Below, piece by piece: positions 5,711 through 11,679 of a stretch of 11,679 bases of DNA (position 1 is the stretch's first letter; the number at the start of each line of letters is the position of its first letter). The position numbers and the translations under genes are program-made. Under the pieces are notes generated by a model. That model saw nothing but the letters and a program-made list of their open reading frames with translations. It ran no database searches and was not told where the DNA came from. The stretch comes from an uncultured Prevotella sp. (GTDB taxonomy: Bacteria; Bacteroidota; Bacteroidia; Bacteroidales; Bacteroidaceae), in assembly GCA_945637645.1 (NCBI GenBank), contig CALZDK010000047.1, forward strand, positions 1-11,679, written 5' to 3'.

Positions 5711-7636
5711 ATGGCAATTCTTAGGTTTATTATGCTCATGGTCGTCTCCATTATGATACCACTCTCGACAGTGGCATCAGATGACGTTCATTCTGAGAAT
5801 TACATTCTCTATATCACTTCCTACAACCTTGAGATAAGAGGCGTATCGGAAAACGTCAAGCCATTTCTTGGACGATTGAAAGAGACAAACCCTGACGTAC
5901 AGGTTGTCATTGAGTCGATGAACTACAACGGTATGAACGAGGTCAGCAAATGGAAAAAGGAAATGACCGATGTTCTCGACAAATATTTGTCAAGTGACAG
6001 GAAACCGCTGATGATTGTGCTCACAGGACGAGAGGCAGTAACGGTTTATCTCTCGCTCAACGACCCAAGGGTACAGAATATGCCCATAGTGATGGGACAA
6101 TGCTCGTCTGACATCGTAACACTGCCAGACGACAATGAATTGGACTACAAACACTGGGAGCCAGAATCGAAGAACCTATATTCCGACTTCCGTCATTTCA
6201 ATATTGTCGGTGGAGTGGTATCACGTTTCGACGTGGCAAAAAACATTGAGTTTATTAAGAACATCTATCCCAAAAACAAAGGCGTTATCTTCGTGACAGA
6301 CAACTCATTGGGAGGAATGTCGCTCAAAGCTCTCGTGAAAAAATATGTGGAGACCGACAAATCCACCTACATTTTCTTTTCCGACGGACGTGTTGGCACA
6401 TTCAAGACATTCACTGAGAAACTTGCCACCACACCAAAGGATGTCACCATTCTCTTAGGGTCGTTGCGCTTCGACAGCAACGATAACCTGGCATTGACAG
6501 CCTCCTCGGATCAACTCTACAAGATTAACCCAAAAGTGCCGGTCTTCTCACTCACTGGAGCGGGAACAAACGGTTGGGCTCTCGGCGGTTACTATCCTGA
6601 GTTCCGAATAGTGGGCGACAAGATGGCAGATATCTGCTCAGAATACTTAAAGACTGGAAAGAAGCAAGGAATGTCTTTCATTTCCAACGAGTTCCAAATA
6701 AACTATGAGCGAATGACTGGATTGGGCATTGAAAAAGACAGCATGCCTGAGAATGCGAGATACTACAACGAGCCAAAGTCATTCTACGAAAAACACACCG
6801 AAATAGTTTACATTGCCATCGCACTCTTCATGACGCTTCTCGTTGGATTTCTTGTAGCGCTCTACTATTTGGTGCGGCTCAACCGCATGAAAGGTATTCT
6901 CATCGCACAAAGCCACGAACTTGCCGACGCTAAGGACAAGGCTGAAGAAGCCAACAAAATGAAATCGGCTTTCCTTGCTAACATGAGTCATGAGATACGC
7001 ACTCCGTTGAATGCCATAGTGGGATTCTCCGAACTGATCGCCACACGCAACAACACTCTATCTGATGAGGAAAGGGCACAGTTCAGGGACATAATAAACC
7101 AAAACTCCAACCAGTTGCTCAACCTCATCAACGACGTACTCGACCTGTCGAGAATAGAGAGTGGAAAGATTATAATGGATTTGGGCATGTGCAACATCTC
7201 AAAGCTATGCAATGCCGTTCTCGAATCAGTGAAGGTTACATGCCGAAAACCTATTGACTTCGTATTCAACTGCGACATCGACAACGTGAGTTTCGTTACC
7301 GACGAGGTACGACTTCGACAAGTGCTGATAAACCTTCTCACAAACTCGGTGAAGTTTAGTGAAAAGGGTGTAATTTCCATTACGCTCTCCGTAAACCCGA
7401 AAGTCAACATTGCGAAGTTCTCTGTTTCTGACAATGGTTGCGGAATAAAGAAGGAGAACGAGGAAAAAGTGTTTGAGCGCTTCGTGAAACTTAACCAGTT
7501 TAAGCAGGGAACAGGTCTCGGCTTGCAGATTTGCAGGCAGATAATCGAACGACTCGGAGGAAAGATATGGCTCGACACCAACTATACTGAAGGTGCAAAA
7601 TTCAGTTTCATTCACCCCATAGACTTGAAAGAATAG
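5711..7636 (+). CDS. Membrane sensor histidine kinase with a large exported binding-protein-like domain
   Basis: A 641-residue protein counted from ATG 5711. Residues 1-23 look like a signal peptide (hydrophobic MAILRFIMLMVVSIMIPLST, then VAS). Residues about 24-363 form an exported domain resembling ABC-transporter substrate-binding proteins (for example YILYITSYN, PLMIVLTGREAV and VFSLTGAGTNGWALGGYYP); this identification is tentative. A membrane helix follows at about 364-388, then a short coiled linker (ELADAKDKAEEANKMKS). The HisKA domain has phospho-acceptor H427 in SHEIRTPLN, and the ATPase domain has the N box with N541/N545, DNGCGI (574-579) and GTGLGL (600-605). The kinase core is intact, with no receiver domain, and no response regulator gene lies in the window. 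The ligand is unknown. It ends 14 bases before the convergent cobS stop. The in-frame ATG at 5663 was rejected because it lies upstream of the promoter box. Confidence 0.9.
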   Translation: MAILRFIMLMVVSIMIPLSTVASDDVHSENYILYITSYNLEIRGVSENVKPFLGRLKETNPDVQVVIESMNYNGMNEVSKWKKEMTDVLDKYLSSDRKPLMIVLTGREAVTVYLSLNDPRVQNMPIVMGQCSSDIVTLPDDNELDYKHWEPESKNLYSDFRHFNIVGGVVSRFDVAKNIEFIKNIYPKNKGVIFVTDNSLGGMSLKALVKKYVETDKSTYIFFSDGRVGTFKTFTEKLATTPKDVTILLGSLRFDSNDNLALTASSDQLYKINPKVPVFSLTGAGTNGWALGGYYPEFRIVGDKMADICSEYLKTGKKQGMSFISNEFQINYERMTGLGIEKDSMPENARYYNEPKSFYEKHTEIVYIAIALFMTLLVGFLVALYYLVRLNRMKGILIAQSHELADAKDKAEEANKMKSAFLANMSHEIRTPLNAIVGFSELIATRNNTLSDEERAQFRDIINQNSNQLLNLINDVLDLSRIESGKIIMDLGMCNISKLCNAVLESVKVTCRKPIDFVFNCDIDNVSFVTDEVRLRQVLINLLTNSVKFSEKGVISITLSVNPKVNIAKFSVSDNGCGIKKENEEKVFERFVKLNQFKQGTGLGLQICRQIIERLGGKIWLDTNYTEGAKFSFIHPIDLKE

Positions 7637-7650
7637 GTGTCAACTCCTTC

Positions 7651-8454
7651 TCACCCAACAACAAACTGAAAGGCAACAAAGAACGAAAGCTCTACAAGCA
7701 GAAAAAGAGCACCGCAACAGTCGCCTGTGTATCCCCTTAACTTGCTGTTCATAAGCATGTATAGCCCATAGAACACAAGACAAGGAACCGTCACCATTGT
7801 CTCAAGGCTCACCAAGGAGAGAGAGAAAGAGTCTATCATCACATATCCTGCCACAACCATTGGCAACAATCCTAATACGGCAAGCCTTATTCCAGCCGCA
7901 ACATCATATTTCACATAAACTGTCTTTGCCTTCGCCTCCTCCTCTGTGCGTGCGTATGGCAAAAACATGATTATCTGTGCGCTAATCATCTTACAGAAAG
8001 GGTCGGCAGCTACCATAGACAAGGCAAGGAGGGAGGAATCTATTCGGCTCATGGAAGCTACAAGAATGGCAAGATACATCAAGAGTCCCAAAACTCCGTA
8101 GGTGCCTATATGAGAGTCCTTCATTATTTCAAGTATGCGCTTCCTGTCCCTGCCTCCTCCAAAACCATCGAAGAAATCAGCCAGACCATCCTCATGCAAT
8201 GCTCCTGTCAGAAGCATCCTCAACGCCAAGGCAAGCAACACAGCAACCGTAGCACTCGTATGTTGACTTGCTATCCAGACTGTTGCGCCCATGGCACTTC
8301 CGGTAAGCCAGCCTGCCAGCGGCCAATACTCCACCACATGGGCATAGCACTGCTTCGGAGGCTCATAGAAACGCCAGAAAGGCAACCTCGTGAAAAATAT
8401 CAAGGCAGCGTATGCTGTCTGCCACCATTTCGTATTGTCAATAGATACCCTCAT
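7651..8454 (-). CDS. cobS: Adenosylcobinamide-GDP ribazoletransferase (cobalamin synthase) CobS
   Basis: CobS is an integral membrane enzyme that joins adenosylcobinamide-GDP to alpha-ribazole (or its phosphate), giving adenosylcobalamin (phosphate) and GMP. The 267-residue protein is of normal length with several hydrophobic segments (for example about 45-62, 67-84, 119-135, 190-207, 220-236 and 250-266). The family signatures are GALHEDGLADFFDGFGGG (84-101), rich in the acidic residues that bind metal, KDSHIGTYG (112-120) and GYTGDCCGA (241-249). It is the third gene of the cobU-cobT-cobS run on this strand. A 130-base, repeat-like spacer separates it from cobT. It ends facing the sensor kinase, with 14 bases between the stops and no clear terminator hairpin. 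Confidence 0.96.
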   Translation of the reverse strand: MRVSIDNTKWWQTAYAALIFFTRLPFWRFYEPPKQCYAHVVEYWPLAGWLTGSAMGATVWIASQHTSATVAVLLALALRMLLTGALHEDGLADFFDGFGGGRDRKRILEIMKDSHIGTYGVLGLLMYLAILVASMSRIDSSLLALSMVAADPFCKMISAQIIMFLPYARTEEEAKAKTVYVKYDVAAGIRLAVLGLLPMVVAGYVMIDSFSLSLVSLETMVTVPCLVFYGLYMLMNSKLRGYTGDCCGALFLLVELSFFVAFQFVVG

Positions 8455-8458
8455 CTCT

Positions 8459-8590
8459 TCATTCTAAAAATTCTTCATTCTTCATTGACTTCGTCGATTC
8501 TTTAGCTGCACTCGGCATAGCTCAAGCGAGCTTGGCTCTGCTCTCGTTTGCAAAAGAATTCTTCATTTTAAAACATTCTTCATTTTAAAA
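8459..8590 (-). repeat. Repeat-like cobT-cobS spacer with ATTCTTCATT units and a GC-rich dyad core
   Basis: The spacer has two parts. At the cobT end, a 16-base unit ATTCTTCATTTTAAAA occurs twice (8558-8573 and 8575-8590), the second copy running into the last cobT codons; related ATTCTTCATT units recur near 8470-8485. Between them is a GC-richer core (about 8487-8554) with short dyads: AGCTC/GAGCT (8519-8523 with 8528-8532) and the alternative CAAGC/GCTTG (8523-8527 with 8530-8534). From memory, very similar sequence (with GCACTCGGCATAGCTCAAGC) recurs between genes in Prevotella-like genomes, so I take it as a dispersed intergenic repeat; that recollection is unverified. On the minus strand the spacer contains two tiny reading frames, described in the findings. 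Confidence 0.65.
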
Positions 8591-9634
8591 GTACTTCGTT
8601 ATCTTCGCATTGTCGAAGTTGTTCATCTCTCGAATCATTCTCACCGCACTCTCTATGATGGCGTATGAGCACAAGGCACCGGTTCCCTCGCCAAGGCGAA
8701 GGCCAAGACTGAGCAACGGACGAGCATTCATTGCGCTCAACATCCTTGCGTGACCTCCCTCGTCGCCCTGATGTCCAAAAACCATATAGTCGAAGGCTGC
8801 AGGATAGAGCCTTATTGCCGCAAGAGCACAGGCAGACATAATGAAACCGTCCACCATAACGGTTATCTTCCTCTCAGCAGCCCTAAGCATAGCTCCAATG
8901 GCTGCCACCATCTCTAAGCCACCAAAATAGCGAATGGTATCCTCGACAGAGGCTTCGTTGCCCATAAGCTTGCTAAACTGCTCCACCGAACGCCTCAGCA
9001 CATCGTACTTGTGGCGTATTCCCTCGTTGTCAAGTCCTGCTCCCGCTCCGACACACTCTATCAACGGAATGTTCTCAAACAGGCTCATCCAAATGCTTGA
9101 AGGCGAGGTGTTTGCTATGCCCATCTCACCCACGCAGATGATGTTGGAACCTTCGGCTATGCACTCGTCAACAAGTTCGGCACCGATGTTTATCGCCTCA
9201 TCCATCTGTTCCACTGTCATTGCAGGCTCATATAGGAAGTTTGCCGTTCCATTGGCTATCTTCCTGTTCCTAACTCCATCAATGTCGCTCAAATCATGGT
9301 CAACACCAACGTCCACAATCTTCAACGTGAAATTATGCTGTCGGCAAAACATGTTCACTCCACCTCCACCTTTCGTGAAGTTTATCATCTGCTGCCATGT
9401 CACCTCCCTTGGCGACACACTCACTCCCTCACGTTCCACACCGTGGTCTGCTCCAAGAAGGAGATGGCAGGGATGGTTCAGCTCTGGAGTCAACGTCTGC
9501 TGGATAAGGCAAAGCTGCATGGCAAGCTCCTCCAGTCTTCCCAACGATCCCTTTGGCTTGTTTAAGTGGTCTATCTTACGCTGAATAGCCTCACGCAATC
9601 CACTATCTGGTTTCTGAATATCAAATGCCCTCAT
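8585..9634 (-). CDS. cobT: Nicotinate-nucleotide--dimethylbenzimidazole phosphoribosyltransferase CobT
   Basis: CobT moves ribose phosphate from nicotinate mononucleotide to the lower-ligand base (dimethylbenzimidazole, or adenine and related bases in many anaerobes), making alpha-ribazole-type 5'-phosphate. The 349-residue protein has the usual length. Recognised segments: NKPKGSLGRLEELA near the N-terminus, GADHGVEREGVS, GEMGIANTSPSS, GAGAGLDNEGI, GGLEMVAAIGAMLRAA, FGHQGDEGGHARML, and RLGEGTGA with the expected catalytic glutamate at E316. GEMGIANTSPSS departs slightly from the common GEMGIGNT form. Cytosolic. It lies 31 bases after cobU and shares its strand with cobS. Which base it uses cannot be read from the sequence with confidence. 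Confidence 0.97.
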   Translation of the reverse strand: MRAFDIQKPDSGLREAIQRKIDHLNKPKGSLGRLEELAMQLCLIQQTLTPELNHPCHLLLGADHGVEREGVSVSPREVTWQQMINFTKGGGGVNMFCRQHNFTLKIVDVGVDHDLSDIDGVRNRKIANGTANFLYEPAMTVEQMDEAINIGAELVDECIAEGSNIICVGEMGIANTSPSSIWMSLFENIPLIECVGAGAGLDNEGIRHKYDVLRRSVEQFSKLMGNEASVEDTIRYFGGLEMVAAIGAMLRAAERKITVMVDGFIMSACALAAIRLYPAAFDYMVFGHQGDEGGHARMLSAMNARPLLSLGLRLGEGTGALCSYAIIESAVRMIREMNNFDNAKITKYF

Positions 9635-9648
9635 GGAAAAGAAACTTT

Positions 9649-9688
9649 TTTAATTCTTTAATCTTTTAATCCTTTAATCCTTTTATCC
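9649..9688 (-). repeat. Short tandem GGATTAAA-type repeat spanning the cobU stop
   Basis: Read on the minus strand the bases run GGATAAAA, GGATTAAA, GGATTAAAA, GATTAAAGAATTAAAA: about five degenerate copies of an 8-9 base purine-rich unit. The array starts within cobU, encodes its last residues (RIKGLKD), includes the TAA stop (9666-9668) and fills most of the spacer before cobT. It may have grown by slippage. It could also serve as the A/G-rich leader of cobT. Confidence 0.75.
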
Positions 9689-10205
9689 TCACACTTATTC
9701 CACTCACCATAAGTATCACCTCGTCGGCCTTCGACGCAACATACTGGTTCATCCAACCCTCAAGGTCGGTGAACCGCCGTTGTATGGTATTCTCGCTCAC
9801 TCCTCCGCTGCCTATCTCGTTGGTAACGAAAATAAAAGTGGCATCCTGGTCGGTAAACCTGTCGAACTCGGCTTTAAGTGCCGCCAAAGCGTCATCCACT
9901 GTGGGCTGTTCCCACTCCGCCTTCTCTCTTGAGAAGAAGAAATTGGTACACCAGAGGGTTATGCAGTCAATAACCACTACCCTACCCTCAACATTATGCC
10001 TGCTGAGGAACTTTTCCTCCTCAATGTTAGTCCATTGTGGTCCACGCCTCTGCTGGTGAATCTCCACACGTCTGCGAAACTCTTCGTCCCAGATGTGCGC
10101 CGTTGCGAGATACACCGGGTTGTCGCTCAGTTCGAGCGCAAGGCTCTCTGCCTTCTGGCTCTTTCCCGAACGCTGTCCGCCAGTGATAAGAATGATGCGT
10201 TTCAT
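9666..10205 (-). CDS. cobU: Adenosylcobinamide kinase / adenosylcobinamide-phosphate guanylyltransferase CobU
   Basis: CobU phosphorylates adenosylcobinamide and then transfers GMP to it, giving adenosylcobinamide-GDP for CobS. Counted from ATG 10205 it is 179 residues, the normal length. It shows the P-loop GGQRSGKS (9-16), YLATAHIWDEEFRRRVEIHQQRR with H50 as the likely guanylylated histidine, VIDCITLW (78-85, Walker B-like) and FVTNEIGSGGVSEN (126-139). The usual IVPEN is here GVSEN, a mild variation. I chose ATG 10205 over the in-frame 10250: the shorter form starts right before the beta strand leading to the P-loop, and the longer one would begin inside the rpsA terminator hairpin. The last seven residues are encoded by a simple repeat. 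It is first in the cobUTS run; no promoter box is obvious in the 31 bases after the hairpin. Confidence 0.95.
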   Translation of the reverse strand: MKRIILITGGQRSGKSQKAESLALELSDNPVYLATAHIWDEEFRRRVEIHQQRRGPQWTNIEEEKFLSRHNVEGRVVVIDCITLWCTNFFFSREKAEWEQPTVDDALAALKAEFDRFTDQDATFIFVTNEIGSGGVSENTIQRRFTDLEGWMNQYVASKADEVILMVSGISVRIKGLKD

Positions 10206-10236
10206 CGTTTGTGTATGGAATTGGTATTCAAACAAA

Positions 10237-10268
10237 CATGCCGGAACCACACATTGAGTTCCGGCATG
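10237..10268 (-). terminator. Terminator hairpin after rpsA
   Basis: CATGCCGGAAC (10237-10247) and GTTCCGGCATG (10258-10268) form a perfect 11-base-pair stem with a ten-base loop. On the minus strand it is followed by TTTGTTTGAAT, a modest T-rich tail. It lies 35 bases past the rpsA stop and 31 bases before cobU, so it should end or reduce rpsA transcription. The interrupted T-tract leaves room for read-through into cobU. Confidence 0.75.
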
Positions 10269-10303
10269 CCATTATTATTATTTAGGAATGATGTCCCAAA
10301 GGA

Positions 10304-11679
10304 TTATTCACCTTTCTCCATCTGAGCCTTCAGCTGAGCGAGAACATCGATGTCGCCAAGAGTTGTTGCTGCTGGCTGGTTCTCAATCTTAACTGTCTCT
10401 TCCTTCTTGCTTGCACGAGCGGCCTTCTTAGCAGCCTTCTTCTCCTCACGCTGAGCGTCCTCGAATGTGCGGCTGTGTGAAAGGATGATGCGCTTGCTGT
10501 CCTTGTTGAACTCGATAACCTTGAATGGCAGAACCTCACCAAGTGTAGCCTGTGTGCCATCCTCCTTAACGAGGTGCTTTGGAGTAGCGAAGCCCTCAAC
10601 ACCCTTCTCAAGAGAAACCACGGCACCCTTCTCAAGCATTTCGGTAATCTTGCCCTCGTGGATGCTGCCTACGGTGTAAGTAGCCTCGAACTGATCCCAT
10701 GGGTTGTCCTCAAGCTGCTTGTGACCAAGGCTCAGACGACGGTTCTCCTTGTCGATGTCGAGTACCATAACGTCAATCTCGGCACCAGCCTGTGTGAACT
10801 CTGATGGGTGCTTAACCTTCTTTGTCCAAGAGAGGTCAGAGATGTGGATAAGACCGTCAACGCCTTCCTCAAGCTCTACAAACACACCGAAGTTGGTGAA
10901 GTTGCGTACCTTTGCAGTGTGCTTGCTGCCAACAGGATACTTAACCTCGATAGCCTCCCATGGATCCTCACGCAGCTGCTTGATGCCAAGGCTCATCTTG
11001 CGCTCCTCGCGGTCGAGGGTCAGGATTACTGCCTCTACCTCGTCGCCAACCTTCAGGAAATCCTGAGCTGAACGGAGGTGCTGGCTCCAAGACATCTCTG
11101 AAACGTGGATAAGTCCCTCTACACCTGGCTGAATCTCCACGAAAGCACCGTAGTCTGCAATAACGACTACCTTGCCCTTCACGCGGTCGCCAACCTTGAG
11201 CTCTGAGTCGAGAGCGTCCCATGGGTGTGGAGTGAGCTGCTTCAGACCAAGGGCGATGCGGTTCTTCTCGTCGTTGAAGTCGAGGATAACAACGTTAATC
11301 TTCTGGTCGAGCTCAACAACCTTGCGTGGGTCGTCAACACGTCCCCAAGAGAGGTCTGTGATATGGATGAGTCCGTCAACACCGCCGAGGTCAACAAACA
11401 CACCGTAAGAGGTGATGTTCTTCACTGTACCCTCGAGGATCTGACCCTTCTCCAGCTTGCCGATAATCTCCTTCTTCTGTGCTTCCAACTCCTGCTCGAT
11501 GAGAGCCTTGTGTGAAACCACAACGTTGCGGAACTCCTGGTTGATTTTCACAACCTTGAACTCCATTGTCTTGTTTACGAACTGGTCGTAGTCGCGTATT
11601 GGGTGAACGTCGATCTGGCTGCCTGGCAAGAAAGCCTCGATACCGAATACGTCAACAATCATACCACCCTTAGTGCGGC
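10304..11679 (-). CDS. rpsA: 30S ribosomal protein S1, N-terminus outside the window
   Basis: S1 binds mRNA on the 30S subunit and helps initiation. The frame stays open through the window edge (preceding residues read RTKGG), so the ATG at 11662 is internal; roughly 140 residues are missing if the protein has the usual length for this phylum. Counting from that ATG, the fragment has the end of one S1 domain (MIVDVFGIEAFLPGSQ), then four complete OB-fold repeats at about 72-143, 157-230, 244-317 and 331-398. The first three have the strong YGVFVDL / GLIHISDLSW / SLGIKQL pattern; the last is more diverged (GFATPKHL). A lysine- and alanine-rich tail (EEKKAAKKAARASKKEE) precedes the end LKAQMEKGE. 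Stop TAA at 10304-10306, followed by a terminator hairpin. Confidence 0.97.
   Translation of the reverse strand, partial: RTKGGMIVDVFGIEAFLPGSQIDVHPIRDYDQFVNKTMEFKVVKINQEFRNVVVSHKALIEQELEAQKKEIIGKLEKGQILEGTVKNITSYGVFVDLGGVDGLIHITDLSWGRVDDPRKVVELDQKINVVILDFNDEKNRIALGLKQLTPHPWDALDSELKVGDRVKGKVVVIADYGAFVEIQPGVEGLIHVSEMSWSQHLRSAQDFLKVGDEVEAVILTLDREERKMSLGIKQLREDPWEAIEVKYPVGSKHTAKVRNFTNFGVFVELEEGVDGLIHISDLSWTKKVKHPSEFTQAGAEIDVMVLDIDKENRRLSLGHKQLEDNPWDQFEATYTVGSIHEGKITEMLEKGAVVSLEKGVEGFATPKHLVKEDGTQATLGEVLPFKVIEFNKDSKRIILSHSRTFEDAQREEKKAAKKAARASKKEETVKIENQPAATTLGDIDVLAQLKAQMEKGE

Noticed and set aside
7631..7660. Bidirectional terminator between the sensor kinase and cobS
   Set aside because: Only a four-base GGTG/CACC pairing is visible across the 14-base gap, too weak to call.
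10206..10250. Upstream ATG giving CobU 15 extra residues
   Set aside because: It lies within the rpsA terminator hairpin, and CobU proteins begin just before the P-loop strand, matching ATG 10205.

Overview
The window looks like chromosomal DNA of a member of the Bacteroidales, most likely close to Prevotella. The reasons are the protein flavour of every gene, exact TAnnTTTG promoter -7 elements, A-rich leaders with few Shine-Dalgarno sites, and a 2-oxoacid:ferredoxin oxidoreductase cluster headed by a small TPR gene. Nothing points to a plasmid, phage or insertion sequence. All assignments come from reading motifs; no database search was run.

Left part, plus strand (1-5087): the 3' part of ffh (signal recognition particle GTPase) is followed nine bases later by folD (one-carbon folate metabolism). 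A spacer holding nine GTTTGA-type repeats comes next. After it is a five-gene operon: a 59-residue TPR protein, a 2x[4Fe-4S] ferredoxin subunit, and the alpha (VorB type), beta (TPP-binding) and gamma subunits of a 2-oxoacid:ferredoxin oxidoreductase. A strong hairpin with a T-tract about 55 bases past the gamma stop probably ends this transcript. It lies inside the coding sequence of the gene on the opposite strand.

Middle (5043-7636): a CobC-like histidine phosphatase on the minus strand runs into the gamma gene with a 45-base tail-to-tail overlap. Back to back with it, across a 128-base region carrying two divergent TAnnTTTG boxes, is a plus-strand membrane sensor histidine kinase with a large exported sensor domain.

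Right part, minus strand (7651-11679): rpsA (ribosomal protein S1, N-terminus outside the window) ends at a near-perfect terminator hairpin and is followed by cobU, cobT and cobS. With the CobC-like phosphatase, these supply every step of cobalamin nucleotide-loop assembly: CobU activates adenosylcobinamide to its GDP form, CobT makes alpha-ribazole phosphate from the lower-ligand base, CobS joins the two, and CobC removes the phosphate. The kinase gene separates cobC from cobUTS.

The most unusual features are non-coding: a terminator embedded in antisense catalytic codons, three different purine-rich short-period repeats in gene spacers, and a repeat-like cobT-cobS spacer with two tiny tandem reading frames. 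I found no clearly new multi-gene system.
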